From Rossellomorea aquimaris (GTDB taxonomy: Bacteria > Bacillota > Bacilli > Bacillales > Bacillaceae_B), in contig NZ_QNRJ01000002.1 in assembly GCF_003315075.1 (NCBI RefSeq), forward strand, positions 186,001-250,000: DNA of 64,000 nucleotides, in the 5' to 3' direction. Below, in pieces: positions 26,661-35,995 of this stretch. Every line of letters begins with the position of its first letter. Position 1 is the first letter of the stretch. Under the pieces are notes generated by a model. It did not search any database. It was not told the DNA's origin and worked only from the letters and a program-made list of their open reading frames with translations. Both the position numbers and the translations under genes were made by a program.

Positions 26661-27122
26661 CTACTTACCGATTTCCAATGATTTCATTAACATCGCTTTA
26701 TTCGCATTAAACACAGTAACGTTCGCTTCATATGAACGAGTCGCCGATATGAGGTCAACCATTTCTCGTAATGGATCTACGTTGGGCAGCTGCACATATC
26801 CCTCGCCATTCGCATCAGGATGTTCTGGATCGTACACCATTTTAAATGGTGTTTCGTCATCTTCTTCAATTCTGGAAACCTTTACACCACTTCCAACAGT
26901 GTGAGTGTCCCTTGTATGCATGGCTTTATTTAAAAAGGAAGAAAATTGATTTTCCTTTGGGGCCATCACAACAGATTTTCTCTTATATGGCTGCCATTCT
27001 CCCCCCACCATTTCTCCTCTTGTTGTATCTGCATTCGCCATGTTTGATGAAATGACATCCATTCTTAAGCGTTGGGCAGTAAGGGCAGATGCTGTTGTAT
27101 TCATACCTGTAAATATCGCCAT
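26661..27122 (-). CDS. flgC: Proximal rod protein FlgC
   Basis: 153 aa. The rod N-terminal motif is ALTAQRLRMDVISSNMANAD and the C-terminal heptad motif is DLISATRSYEANVTVFNANK. FlgC is a proximal rod subunit exported by the type III apparatus. It follows flgB with 2 nt spacing. Confidence 0.97.
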   Translation of the reverse strand: MAIFTGMNTTASALTAQRLRMDVISSNMANADTTRGEMVGGEWQPYKRKSVVMAPKENQFSSFLNKAMHTRDTHTVGSGVKVSRIEEDDETPFKMVYDPEHPDANGEGYVQLPNVDPLREMVDLISATRSYEANVTVFNANKAMLMKSLEIGK

Positions 27123-27124
27123 AA

Positions 27125-27514
27125 TTATTTACCTCCCCTTACAACCGTTTGAAGACTGTTAAACTTACCATTTATTCGATCGGTTAAGGCATTGAAATAG
27201 ATTTGATTCGAAGCCATTTCTGACATTTCCTGATCTAAATCGACACCATTTCCATTGTGATTATATTGATAAGCTGTTTTGGTTTTAACCGCTGGATGTT
27301 GACTACTTGACTGAAAGCTGAAATGTCGTTGATCCGTTTTTTTGGCATCCATTTGTTGAACTGACTGGTCCAGCATTGTCTTAAATTCCACTTCTTTTGC
27401 TTTATAATTTGGAGTATCGACATTTGCGATATTTTGAGAAATCACTTTTTGATTTAACGAGGCGTAATTCAGTCCTCTTTCCAGAGTGGTGAAAGTGTTG
27501 GAAAATAATTTCAC
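27125..27514 (-). CDS. flgB: Proximal rod protein FlgB (first gene of the fla/che operon)
   Basis: 129 aa with a GTG start behind GAGGTGCCTTAA. Rod motif ASLNQKVISQNIANVDTPNY near the N-terminus, and a C-terminal DLDQEMSEMASNQIYFNALT heptad region. FlgB is the first proximal rod subunit. As the promoter-proximal gene of a 33-gene block it is preceded by a sigma-A type promoter about 75 nt upstream of the start codon. Confidence 0.96.
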   Translation of the reverse strand: MKLFSNTFTTLERGLNYASLNQKVISQNIANVDTPNYKAKEVEFKTMLDQSVQQMDAKKTDQRHFSFQSSSQHPAVKTKTAYQYNHNGNGVDLDQEMSEMASNQIYFNALTDRINGKFNSLQTVVRGGK

Positions 27515-27586
27515 TTAAGGCACCTCTATCCGTTTTTTTGACAAGATACTACTATTTTTTACAAATTTAGCATGCAACAGTATTTA

Positions 27587-27615
27587 TTGTAATGTTTAGC
27601 AAGATTAGTGTCTAT
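27587..27615 (-). promoter_or_regulatory. Main fla/che operon promoter (sigma-A type)
   Basis: Minus-strand TAGACA (27610-27615), 17 nt, TACAAT (27587-27592), about 70 nt before the flgB start. The same hexamers and spacing occur at the sucC promoter. No clear sigma-D consensus (TAAA then GCCGATAT) was seen upstream of flgB, although B. subtilis carries one there. Confidence 0.7.
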
Positions 27616-28048
27616 GAATATTCCGTAAATTTTCAAGAATGAGGGCGTTATTCAAAGAATTCGTGACTTTTAATCTATATTTAACCCTTAAATTACCAAG
27701 GATTTTTTACCAATTTAATGTGAATTTTTCTAATTTTATTACATGTATGTTACATATACATGAATCTTTCCGATTGGCTATCATAAGAATAAAATCCGAC
27801 TTTATGTGGGTTCATGATTGGGGGTTTCACCTATTATCATTCTTTTACACACGAAAATATCACCTTCCAAGAGGTGAATGTCATCATATTACTCATTCTG
27901 CCATCTTTATTGATCAAACTGTCGAAAATAGTCGTAACATTGTTGTAACTTTATTGTACTATTCGTGCCATATATGACAATACCTTATGAAAGATTACCA
28001 ATAGTCCATTCGGCTTATTTTCCCTAAACAATCAGACATTTCCGTCTA
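27616..28048. other. AT-rich spacer between codY terminator and fla/che promoter
   Basis: No convincing gene. An open frame on the plus strand (27639-27977) lacks a ribosome binding site and recognisable protein features. Position 27629-27643 contains AATTTTCAAGAATGA, an intact left half of the CodY consensus with 5 mismatches in the right half, 14 nt upstream of the -35. The rest is low-complexity AT-rich DNA that could hold upstream regulatory sites for the flagellar promoter. Confidence 0.5.
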
Positions 28049-28147
28049 CAAAAGCGGAGGGGCTTCGCCCAGAGGCGACAAGCATAAGCCCCGGAGCTGG
28101 ATGATTCAAAAGCGGAGCATGCCTTCAGAAGCGAGCATGAAGGTAAC
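28049..28147. repeat. Dispersed Bacillaceae-type intergenic repeat (GC-rich, structured)
   Basis: A sharply GC-richer block inside an AT-rich spacer. It begins CAAAAGCGGAGGGGCTTCGC, contains GGCGACAAGCATAAGCCCC and GGAGCTGGATG, and a second CAAAAGCGGAG starts at 28107. GGGGCTT and AAGCCCC form an outer stem. I recognise this pattern (AAAAGCGGAGG...CGACAAGCATAAG...GAGCTGGA) as a repeat scattered in intergenic DNA of many Bacillus genomes; I know no official name. It is adjacent to the codY terminator. Confidence 0.7.
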
Positions 28148-28190
28148 CAAAAAAGCTGTTCCCCATTTAACAGGGAACAGCTCTTTTTGG
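28148..28190 (-). terminator. Rho-independent terminator of codY (bidirectional shape)
   Basis: AGCTGTTCCC (28154-28163) pairs with GGGAACAGCT (28173-28182); on the minus strand the stem is followed by TTTTTTGG and preceded by AAAAAGAG, so it could stop transcription from either side. It begins 2 nt after the codY stop and closes the xerC-hslVU-codY unit before the fla/che promoter. Confidence 0.9.
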
Positions 28191-28191
28191 A

Positions 28192-28971
28192 TTAATTTGT
28201 ACGAAGTTTATCTAATTCAACTAAGAATTTATTGTTTAATACTTTAATGTAAGTACCTTTCATTCCCAGGGAACGAGACTCAATTACTCCCGCACTTTCT
28301 AATTTACGAAGGGCATTGACGATTACTGAACGGGTAATACCCACTCTATCGGCAATTTTAGAAGCAACCAGAAGGCCTTCATTACCATCTAACTCTTCAA
28401 AGATATGCTCAATCGCTTCAAGCTCACTGTATGATAAAGAACTGATCGCCATCTGCACGACAGCCTTGCTTCTAGCTTCCACTTCGATTTCTTCCGCTTT
28501 TTCACGAAGAATTTCCATTCCTACTACTGTTGCACCATATTCACCCATGATCAGATCATCATCTTCAAAGCTAGCTTCAAGACGGGCAAGAATCAATGTA
28601 CCCAGTCTTTCTCCTCCACCAATAATAGGAACGATTGTCGTTAACCCATTTTTGAAGAATTCTCTATTTTCAACAGGGAAAGCAGTATATTCACTGTTAA
28701 CATCCAGGTTTGGAGAAGTCTCTTGAACATTAAACAGGTTTTGAGTATACTCCTCAGGGAATTGACGATCGGCAAGCATTTGTTTCATTCGCTCATTTTC
28801 AATTTGCTGATTAATGGCGTAGCCAAGCAATTTCCCTCGGCGACTTACAACGAATACATTTGTTTCAATGACCTTGCTAAGCGTTTCTGACATTTCTTTA
28901 AAGTTAACTGGTTTACCCGCTGCTTTTTGCAGCATAGCGTTAATGGTTCTTGTTTTACCTAATAAATTCAT
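28192..28971 (-). CDS. codY: Global GTP/branched-chain amino acid-responsive repressor CodY
   Basis: 259 aa. N-terminal GAF domain (about 1-155) that binds Ile/Leu/Val, a linker helix, and the C-terminal winged helix ([20 protein letters not shown], then [20 protein letters not shown]). CodY represses nutrient-starvation genes when GTP and branched-chain amino acids are plentiful; in B. subtilis targets include fla/che, the operon directly downstream here. AGGAGG lies 7 nt before the ATG. Confidence 0.98.
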   Translation of the reverse strand: MNLLGKTRTINAMLQKAAGKPVNFKEMSETLSKVIETNVFVVSRRGKLLGYAINQQIENERMKQMLADRQFPEEYTQNLFNVQETSPNLDVNSEYTAFPVENREFFKNGLTTIVPIIGGGERLGTLILARLEASFEDDDLIMGEYGATVVGMEILREKAEEIEVEARSKAVVQMAISSLSYSELEAIEHIFEELDGNEGLLVASKIADRVGITRSVIVNALRKLESAGVIESRSLGMKGTYIKVLNNKFLVELDKLRTN

Positions 28972-29071
28972 TACATTTCCTCCTACTACAACTTAAGTGT
29001 ATCTATTATTTAATTTTGTATTCTGATTGATTGATTCATCTATCTTTACCCAATAGAATGAATGTGAAAAC

Positions 29072-30484
29072 TTATAGAATAAACTGACTAAGGTCCTTAT
29101 TCTTAGCTATGGCGCCTAACTTATCATCCACGTACTTAGGTGTGATATTAATCGTTTCCAATGTAATATCAGGAGCTTCAAAGGAAAGATCCTCGAGAAG
29201 TTTTTCCATAATGGTATGAAGTCTTCTCGCTCCTATATTATCCGTGTTCTGGTTTACATCATAGGCAATTTCAGCAAGTCTACGAATAGCATCGTCAGAA
29301 AATTCAATTTGTATACCTTCTGTTTCCATTAAAGCGATATATTGTTTAATGATTGCGTTATCAGGTTCAATGAGTATACGCACAAAGTCTTCTGTAGATA
29401 GTTTCTGTAGTTCCACTCTGATTGGAAAACGTCCTTGTAATTCCGGTATAAGATCCGATGGTTTACTCATATGAAAGGCTCCTGCGGCAATGAAAAGCAC
29501 GTGATCTGTTTTCACCGAACCATGTTTTGTGACAATCGTAGATCCCTCTACAATAGGAAGGATGTCACGCTGAACCCCTTCTCTCGAAACATCGGCTGAA
29601 GATTGGCCAGAGCTCTTGCTTGCTATTTTATCAATCTCATCGATAAAGATGATTCCTGATTGTTCTGCACGCACAATTGCCTCCTGGGTTACTTCATCCA
29701 TATCAATAAGCTTTTGAGCTTCCTCATTTGTAAGAACGACTCTTGCTTCTTTCACCTTTAATTTACGTTTTTTCTTTTTCTTTGGCATAAAGTTGCTCAT
29801 AGCATCCTGCATATTCATGCCCATTTGTTCCATACCGGAGCCTTGAAGCATATCAAACATGGATGGCTGCTGCTCTTCTACTTCAATTGTGATGAACTCC
29901 TCTTCAAGTTCACCATTTTGAAGTCTTGTTTCCACTATGCGCCTTTGCTCTTGAAGGGAAATCTCTTCCTGCTTTTCTTCCTCTTCATCCGAAGTGCCCT
30001 GTGACTGATTACCACCAAAGATCATTTCAAATGGGTTTTTATATGAGGTGGACTTTTTCTTAGATGGTACAACGAGTTCCACTAAGCGGCGGTTAGCATT
30101 TTCAGCTGCTCTTTCACGAACACCTACCATTTTCTCCTCTTTCACCAGGCGGACAGACGTTTCGACTAAATCTCTCACCATAGATTCCACATCACGTCCA
30201 ACATAGCCGACTTCAGTAAACTTAGTAGCCTCTACCTTTACAAAAGGAGCCCTGACAAGCTTCGCAATCCTTCTGGCAATCTCTGTTTTCCCGACCCCGG
30301 TTGGTCCCATCATTAATATGTTCTTTGGAATCACTTCATCCTTTAATACATCAGAAAGAAGGCTACGGCGATATCGATTTCGCAAAGCGACAGCGACCGC
30401 TCTCTTTGCATCTTTTTGTCCTACAATATATTGATCGAGACGTTCAACAATTTGTCTTGGAGTTAAGTGATCAGTACTCTTCAT
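29072..30484 (-). CDS. hslU: ATPase subunit HslU (ClpY/CodX) of the HslVU protease
   Basis: 470 aa AAA+ unfoldase. P-loop [11 protein letters not shown] at about 60-70, Walker [13 protein letters not shown], pore motif [16 protein letters not shown], a long intermediate domain with a Lys-rich stretch ([14 protein letters not shown]), and the C-terminal tail DLSQFIL that inserts into HslV. ATG 30484 is chosen: AAGGAGTG at suitable distance, whereas the longer frame starts at a GTG inside the ribosome binding site. It lies between hslV and codY. Confidence 0.96.
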   Translation of the reverse strand: MKSTDHLTPRQIVERLDQYIVGQKDAKRAVAVALRNRYRRSLLSDVLKDEVIPKNILMMGPTGVGKTEIARRIAKLVRAPFVKVEATKFTEVGYVGRDVESMVRDLVETSVRLVKEEKMVGVRERAAENANRRLVELVVPSKKKSTSYKNPFEMIFGGNQSQGTSDEEEEKQEEISLQEQRRIVETRLQNGELEEEFITIEVEEQQPSMFDMLQGSGMEQMGMNMQDAMSNFMPKKKKKRKLKVKEARVVLTNEEAQKLIDMDEVTQEAIVRAEQSGIIFIDEIDKIASKSSGQSSADVSREGVQRDILPIVEGSTIVTKHGSVKTDHVLFIAAGAFHMSKPSDLIPELQGRFPIRVELQKLSTEDFVRILIEPDNAIIKQYIALMETEGIQIEFSDDAIRRLAEIAYDVNQNTDNIGARRLHTIMEKLLEDLSFEAPDITLETINITPKYVDDKLGAIAKNKDLSQFIL

Positions 30485-30553
30485 CAAATGGCACACTCCT
30501 TACTTTCCCTATAATGTAAAAGTATATAAAAATTTCAACCTGATGAATAATGT

Positions 30554-31096
30554 TTATAGCTCTTCAACAATAATCTGGTTATTCGTATATACACATATAT
30601 CAGCAGCGATTTGTAAGGAAGACCGGGCGATTTCCCTGGCAGATAAATGGTCACCTGCGTATTGTTTTAAAGCTCTTCCAGCAGATAGTGCATAATTACC
30701 ACCTGATCCAATGGCTAAAATCCCATCATCCGGTTCAATGACTTCACCAGTCCCGGAAATTAGCAGCAAGTGATTTTCGTCCATCACAATCAACATCGCT
30801 TCAAGCTTTCTTAACACTTTGTCGCTCCTCCACTCTTTAGCTAACTCAACAGCAGCCCTAGGGAGATTCCCATTAAATTCCTGAAGTTTCCCTTCGAACT
30901 TTTCTGATAGTGTGAATGCATCGGCAACTGAACCGGCAAAACCTGCTAATACTTTGCCATTAAATAGCTTCCGTACTTTTTTTGCTGTATGCTTCATCAC
31001 AACTGCATTGCCAAATGTCACCTGTCCGTCCCCGGACATCGCACATTTGCCTTTATGCTGAACGGCAAAAATAGTGGTTGCGTGGAATTGTTCCAT
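30554..31096 (-). CDS. hslV: Protease subunit HslV (ClpQ/CodW)
   Basis: 180 aa, N-terminal nucleophile hydrolase fold: [20 protein letters not shown] at the N-terminus and [20 protein letters not shown] later. It forms dodecamers capped by HslU. The N-terminus reads MEQFHATT: the Ser2 described as the nucleophile of B. subtilis CodW is replaced by Glu2, which should also block removal of Met1. The conserved Thr7-Thr8, equivalent to Thr1 of E. coli HslV, could act only after removal of six residues. TTGGAGGTCAGGAT supports the ATG, so a start-site error is unlikely. Confidence 0.96.
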   Translation of the reverse strand: MEQFHATTIFAVQHKGKCAMSGDGQVTFGNAVVMKHTAKKVRKLFNGKVLAGFAGSVADAFTLSEKFEGKLQEFNGNLPRAAVELAKEWRSDKVLRKLEAMLIVMDENHLLLISGTGEVIEPDDGILAIGSGGNYALSAGRALKQYAGDHLSAREIARSSLQIAADICVYTNNQIIVEEL

Positions 31097-31116
31097 ATCC
31101 TGACCTCCAACTCTTC

Positions 31117-32016
31117 TTAAGCACGTGGATGATGTGCTAAATATGTCTTTCTCAACTGATCCTTCGATACATGAGTATATACTTGAGTTGATGATAACTG
31201 TGAGTGTCCAAGAAGTTCCTGAACCGTTCTTAAATCGGCACCATTATTAAGTAAATGCGTGGCGAACGTATGTCTTAACATATGGGGGTGGATTTTTCCG
31301 GTCAGGGAAGCCTTCTCGATAATCTTATTTAAGATAAGACGTATCCCTCTTTGGGTTAATGCTCCGCCACGATGATTGACCAACAATTGGGTATGGGTTT
31401 GATTCTTCATTAACTTAGGGCGGGACTCTGTTATGTATTGTTCTATAGCATCGTGAGCAAAGCTTCCAAATGGCACATATCTCTCTTTGTTACCCTTACC
31501 TTTAACAAGGATTGTAGAAAGCCCTAAATCGACGTCCTTCAGCTGTATGCTTGTGCATTCACTTACGCGGATACCCGTAGCATAAAGAAGTTCAAAGATG
31601 GCCCGGTTGCGAATGTCTAAAGGCTTGTCTCCTCCGCACACCTCTAACAATGCTTGTATTTCTTCCTCATAAAAAAATTTAGGCAACCGCTGTTCTTTTT
31701 TAGGAAGATTCACAAAGGAAAATGGATTATCGGTGAGCTGCTTTTCCCGATTTAAATAGCGGTAAAAACTTCTTAAACTGGATACCTTCCTGGAAATGGA
31801 AGATCTCATTAAACCATGATCATGCAGCTTAGTTAAAAAAAGTCTCGCATCAGAATACTCGACATCTTTTAATGAACTTAAACCTTGTTCTTTCATAAAT
31901 ACGTAGAACTCCTCAATATCATGACGATATTGTTCAAAAGTATGAGCAGAATAATGCTTTTCTATTTGTATATATTCAGTAAAGGATTGTAATTGTTCAT
32001 ATAATTGATTTCTCAT
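31117..32016 (-). CDS. xerC: Tyrosine recombinase XerC (CodV)
   Basis: 299 aa. N-terminal SAM-like DNA-binding domain (about 1-95) and catalytic domain with the full set Arg150 (YATGIRVSE), Lys174 (VKGKGNKER), His245 and Arg248 ([14 protein letters not shown]), His271 ([10 protein letters not shown]) and Tyr280 (QVYTHVS). With XerD it resolves chromosome dimers at dif. ATG 32016 has GTGAGGTGTTAAAA upstream; the frame is open 12 codons further. First of the B. subtilis-type codVWXY block. Confidence 0.96.
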   Translation of the reverse strand: MRNQLYEQLQSFTEYIQIEKHYSAHTFEQYRHDIEEFYVFMKEQGLSSLKDVEYSDARLFLTKLHDHGLMRSSISRKVSSLRSFYRYLNREKQLTDNPFSFVNLPKKEQRLPKFFYEEEIQALLEVCGGDKPLDIRNRAIFELLYATGIRVSECTSIQLKDVDLGLSTILVKGKGNKERYVPFGSFAHDAIEQYITESRPKLMKNQTHTQLLVNHRGGALTQRGIRLILNKIIEKASLTGKIHPHMLRHTFATHLLNNGADLRTVQELLGHSQLSSTQVYTHVSKDQLRKTYLAHHPRA

Positions 32017-32077
32017 TTTTAACACCTCACAAGGGCTACTAAATAGTAACACAACCCAGCTGCCCTTGCAATGAATT

Positions 32078-33376
32078 TTACACTTTTTTCACAAAGTTCT
32101 GAATTGTTTCTAATGCCCGGTTGGCATGTTGCTCATTGCGCTCTTTTTTGCCTTTTACCTTTTTGGGCAAATCAGGGAGTAGACCGAAATTAGCATTCAT
32201 CGGTTGGAAGTTGTTCTTGTTGGCCGTCGTAATATATCTTGCCATACTTCCAATCGCTGTTTCATGGGGGAATACCACGGGTGATTCACCTGTAGCCAAT
32301 TTCGCTGCATTGATTCCCGCGATCAGCCCGCTGGCAGCAGATTCCACATAACCTTCCACTCCAGTCATTTGCCCGGCAAAAAACAGGTTCTCATGGTCTT
32401 TAAGTTGATAGGTATCCTTTAGGACATTGGGAGAGTTGATGAAGGTATTTCTGTGCATCACCCCATAACGGACAATTTCCGCATTCTCAAGTCCAGGAAT
32501 CAATTGAAGCACTTCTTTTTGCGGGCCCCACTTTAAATGTGTTTGAAAGCCGACAATATTGTAAAGAGTTCCCGCTGCATCATCTTGTCTTAATTGAACA
32601 ACAGCATATGGTCGTTTACCTGTTTTAGGGTCTTCTAATCCCACCGGTTTTAAAGGGCCAAATAACATGGTTTTCCTTCCCCTGGATGCCATCACTTCTA
32701 TCGGCATGCATCCTTCAAAGAAAATCTCTTTTTCAAACTCTTTTAAAGGCACCGTTTCAGCTGAAATAAGGGCTTCGTAGAAACGATTGAACTCACTTTC
32801 TGTCATCGGACAATTTAAGTATGCCGCTTCCCCTTTGTCATAGCGGGATTTCAAATACACTTTGTCCATATCAATGGAATCTTTCTCAATGATTGGTGCA
32901 GCTGCGTCGTAGAAATATAAATGTTCTTCTCCCGTTACTTTTCTGATTTGCTCTGAAAGACTCTCACTTGTAAGTGGTCCTGTTGCTATAATGGTGATCC
33001 CTTCAGGTAAATCCGTGACCTCTTCATTATATACCATGACATTCGGGTGATTCTTCACTTTATCAGTGACATGGGCTGCAAATTCGTGACGGTCCACGGC
33101 CAATGCTCCTCCTGCAGGAACAGCACAGGCATCGGCTGCTGACATGATGACGGAATCCAAATGCCGCATTTCCTCTTTTAATACACCAACAGCATTGGTT
33201 AATGTATTCGCTCTAAGCGAGTTGCTGCACACAAGCTCTGCAAATTTATCTGTATGATGGGCCGGTGTTTGACGTACCGGTCTCATTTCAAAGAGGTTAA
33301 CCTTTATTCCCCTCTTAGCAATCTGCCAAGCGGCTTCACTACCCGCTAACCCTGCTCCAATAACATTTACTGGCAT
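32078..33376 (-). CDS. trmFO: tRNA U54 methyltransferase TrmFO (folate/FAD-dependent)
   Basis: 432 aa. N-terminal FAD-binding motif [20 protein letters not shown], and the conserved [20 protein letters not shown] and [20 protein letters not shown] segments. The enzyme makes ribothymidine at tRNA position 54 with methylenetetrahydrofolate. Formerly called Gid. The start MPVNVIGAG is immediately followed by the dinucleotide-binding fold and preceded by CCAGGAGGTTTATATAG. A 243 nt gap with a terminator isolates it from topA. Confidence 0.97.
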   Translation of the reverse strand: MPVNVIGAGLAGSEAAWQIAKRGIKVNLFEMRPVRQTPAHHTDKFAELVCSNSLRANTLTNAVGVLKEEMRHLDSVIMSAADACAVPAGGALAVDRHEFAAHVTDKVKNHPNVMVYNEEVTDLPEGITIIATGPLTSESLSEQIRKVTGEEHLYFYDAAAPIIEKDSIDMDKVYLKSRYDKGEAAYLNCPMTESEFNRFYEALISAETVPLKEFEKEIFFEGCMPIEVMASRGRKTMLFGPLKPVGLEDPKTGKRPYAVVQLRQDDAAGTLYNIVGFQTHLKWGPQKEVLQLIPGLENAEIVRYGVMHRNTFINSPNVLKDTYQLKDHENLFFAGQMTGVEGYVESAASGLIAGINAAKLATGESPVVFPHETAIGSMARYITTANKNNFQPMNANFGLLPDLPKKVKGKKERNEQHANRALETIQNFVKKV

Positions 33377-33497
33377 CTATATAAACCTCCTGGAAATCGA
33401 TCATTCCTCTTAACCACATTGTATTGTACACCAATGCACAATGATAAAAAAGACAAAAGCACATGATGAATTGGTCTTTTCAACTAAATGCAAACAG
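33377..33497. other. Upstream region of trmFO
   Basis: The minus strand contains overlapping TACAAT hexamers (GTGTACAATACAATG) about 45-55 nt before the trmFO start, which could be a -10, but no good -35 lies 17 nt upstream. No gene is supported here; a 62-codon plus-strand frame at 33441-33629 runs through the neighbouring terminator. Confidence 0.35.
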
Positions 33498-33548
33498 AAA
33501 AGGGCTGACCCATCAGGTAATAGAGAAATCACCTGTTGGGACAGTCCC
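33498..33548 (-). terminator. Terminator downstream of topA
   Basis: In RNA sense GGGACTGTCCCAACAGGT pairs, with a few mismatches, with ACCTGATGGGTCAGCCC across a loop of about 12 nt, followed by TTTTC. It is one of the GGGACTG-family hairpins. It separates topA from trmFO. Confidence 0.8.
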
Positions 33549-33619
33549 TTGTTATATTGTATAAGTTCATTGTTCAACAATCAATCTTTTTTATTGTTCA
33601 GACGAACAGGATACTCACA

Positions 33620-35695
33620 CTACTTCTGAGTTTCTTCTTTATAATCACAACTAGTACATTGAATTTGATTACCTTTTTTAAGCTTTTTCTCAACGAGCAA
33701 TTCTGAACACTTCGGACATTTCCGTTCGATCGGCTTATCCCATGATAAGAAGTCACATTCAGGATATTGGTCACAACCGAAGAAAATACGTTTTTTCTTG
33801 CTTTTGCGTTCGATGATATTTCCTTTTTCACATTTTGGACATTTCACACCGATTTCCTTGACGATTGGCTTAGTATTTCTGCAGTCGGGAAAATTACTGC
33901 AAGCCATGAACTTTCCATATCGACCCATTTTGAATACCATTGGATGTCCGCATTCTTCACAATCTTCACCGGCAGGTTCATCGCGGATTTCGATTTTTTC
34001 CATTTCATTTTCCGCTTTTTCCAAATGTTTTTCAAAATCCTGATAAAAGCGATCGATGATTCTTTCCCACTTCACATTGCCGTCTTCAATATCATCCAGG
34101 CTGCGCTCCATATTTGCCGTAAACTCGACGTCAATGATATCCGGGAAGAACTCTCTCACCAGTTCTAAAACGATTTCCCCCAGTTCAGTCGGAATGAAAC
34201 GCTTATTATCCAATGTTACATAGCCTCTTCGTTGAATCGTATCAAGAGTCGGAGCATATGTGGAAGGACGGCCAATACCCAGTTCTTCCAGAGTCTTGAC
34301 GAGCCTTGCTTCAGTATACCTTGGTGGTGGTTGAGTGAAATGCTGATTAGGATCAATGCTTTCACTTTTCACTTTATCGTTTTCTTCCAAGGCTGGTAGA
34401 AGATTGTCTTTTTCTTCTTTCTGATCATCCGACCCTTCAACATACACTTTCATAAAGCCTGGAAACTTCACTTTAGAGCCGGTTGCCCTAAACATAACGG
34501 AACCATTTACAATATCCACACTCATCGTATCCATAATGGCCGGTGACATTTCACTTGCGACAAATCGTTCCCAAATCAATTTATAAAGTCTGTATTGATC
34601 TCTTGAAAGATATTCTTTCACTGAAGCCGGATCCCTTAATGTACTCGTAGGACGGACGGCTTCGTGGGCATCTTGGGATTTTTGTTGTTTTTTCTCTTTA
34701 CGCTCAGACTGCTTAACGAAGTCATTCCCATATTTATTAACGATGTATTCGTTCGCTTCTTTTTGAGCCACTTCAGAAATACGAGTCGAGTCAGTTCTCA
34801 TATAAGTAATAAAACCAACCGTGCCTTCTTTCCCCATCTCAATTCCTTCATATAATTGTTGGGCAAGCATCATCGTTTTCTTTGCACGGAAGTTTAATTT
34901 TCTCGCTGCTTCCTGCTGTAGTGAAGAAGTTGTAAATGGCGGAGCGGGATTCCGTTTTCTTTCCTTTTTTGTTACTTTATTAATTTCAAAGGACTTCCCT
35001 TTTACTTTACCAAGCACTTCTTTCACATCTTCTTCGGTCTTCAATTCAACCTTCTTACCGTCCATTCCGTAAAACGATGCCTGGAATGTATCGTTCCCTT
35101 TTGTGAACTCAGCTTCTATTGACCAATACTCTTCTGGAGTAAAGCTTTTGATTTCATTTTCCCGGTCAATAATTAATCTTAGTGCGACAGATTGCACTCT
35201 CCCTGCACTTAGACCCTTTTTAACTTTCTTCCAAAGGAGCGGGCTGATGTTGTAACCCACTAATCGATCTAAAATCCTGCGTGCCTGTTGAGCATCGACT
35301 AAATCCATATTGATCGCGCGTGGATGCTTAAAGGACTCTTTAATCGCATCCTTCGTAATCTCATTAAATACCACACGACATTCGGAAGTGGTGTCCATGG
35401 CAAGGCTGTGAGCCAAATGCCAGGCAATTGCTTCCCCTTCCCTGTCGGGGTCAGCCGCGAGGAAGATTTTTTTGACTTTTTTGGCTGCTGTTTTCAATTC
35501 TTTTAATACAGGGCCTTTACCGCGTATCGTTATATACTTAGGCTCAAATTCGTTTTCTACATCAACGCCCATTTGACTTTTCGGTAAATCTCTGACGTGG
35601 CCCATTGAAGCCCTGACCTTATATTTTTTTCCTAAATAACGCTCAATTGTTTTCGCCTTTGCCGGCGACTCTACTATTACTAAATAATCTGCCAT
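33620..35695 (-). CDS. topA: DNA topoisomerase I
   Basis: 691 aa type IA topoisomerase. TOPRIM domain at the N-terminus ([33 protein letters not shown]), active-site Tyr298 in [14 protein letters not shown], and three C-terminal zinc-ribbon segments each with four Cys ([10 protein letters not shown]..., [10 protein letters not shown]..., [10 protein letters not shown]...CTSC). It relaxes negative supercoils. ATG 35695 is chosen because AAGGAGGCTAATTGG precedes it; the frame is open 11 codons further. Confidence 0.97.
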   Translation of the reverse strand: MADYLVIVESPAKAKTIERYLGKKYKVRASMGHVRDLPKSQMGVDVENEFEPKYITIRGKGPVLKELKTAAKKVKKIFLAADPDREGEAIAWHLAHSLAMDTTSECRVVFNEITKDAIKESFKHPRAINMDLVDAQQARRILDRLVGYNISPLLWKKVKKGLSAGRVQSVALRLIIDRENEIKSFTPEEYWSIEAEFTKGNDTFQASFYGMDGKKVELKTEEDVKEVLGKVKGKSFEINKVTKKERKRNPAPPFTTSSLQQEAARKLNFRAKKTMMLAQQLYEGIEMGKEGTVGFITYMRTDSTRISEVAQKEANEYIVNKYGNDFVKQSERKEKKQQKSQDAHEAVRPTSTLRDPASVKEYLSRDQYRLYKLIWERFVASEMSPAIMDTMSVDIVNGSVMFRATGSKVKFPGFMKVYVEGSDDQKEEKDNLLPALEENDKVKSESIDPNQHFTQPPPRYTEARLVKTLEELGIGRPSTYAPTLDTIQRRGYVTLDNKRFIPTELGEIVLELVREFFPDIIDVEFTANMERSLDDIEDGNVKWERIIDRFYQDFEKHLEKAENEMEKIEIRDEPAGEDCEECGHPMVFKMGRYGKFMACSNFPDCRNTKPIVKEIGVKCPKCEKGNIIERKSKKKRIFFGCDQYPECDFLSWDKPIERKCPKCSELLVEKKLKKGNQIQCTSCDYKEETQK

Positions 35696-35728
35696 CCAAT
35701 TAGCCTCCTTAAAGAGGGAAATAATCAC

Positions 35729-35995
35729 TGTTTATAGCACCTTGGAATGTTTATGATCCAAGTGAAACGGAAACGTTTACACTTTCATTCACATAGGTAT
35801 AAAATTGATATCAGTGTAGATAATCACTACTTTTAACGATTTATTTCTCTTATATATAGTTTTAGATACCTGTTGCAAAATGTATAACAGTTTCACAATA
35901 ATTGCAACCATTTTGTATAAATAACTCGTTATTATTCAATCATTCATGGGAAAAACCCTACTTTATTAAAAGATTCTATATCATATTATCTTAAT
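35729..35995. other. Regulatory spacer between dprA and topA
   Basis: No gene seen. Two direct copies of TTGCAA followed by TGTATAA occur at 35873-35887 and 35902-35921; on the minus strand TTGCAA (35902-35907), 17 nt, TACATT (35879-35884) could act as a promoter. A second candidate nearer topA is TTGGAT (35756-35761), 19 nt, TATAAA (35731-35736). Neither is strong. A CcpA-like site lies between them. Confidence 0.35.
35768..35781. promoter_or_regulatory. Possible cre (CcpA) site upstream of topA
   Basis: CGGAAACGTTTACA matches 12 of 14 positions of the catabolite-responsive element TGWAANCGNTNWCA and has the palindromic core AAACGTTT. It lies about 75 nt before the topA start codon. A cre at topA is not something I know from B. 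subtilis, so this may be chance. Confidence 0.35.

Noticed and set aside
27515-27620. Sigma-D type promoter upstream of flgB
   Set aside because: I searched for TAAA followed after about 15 nt by GCCGATAT; no convincing match was seen.
27639-27977. 112-codon plus-strand frame in the codY-flgB spacer
   Set aside because: AT-rich intergenic DNA, no ribosome binding site before ATG, no recognisable protein features.
33441-33629. 62-codon plus-strand frame between trmFO and topA
   Set aside because: It runs through the topA terminator and lacks a start signal.
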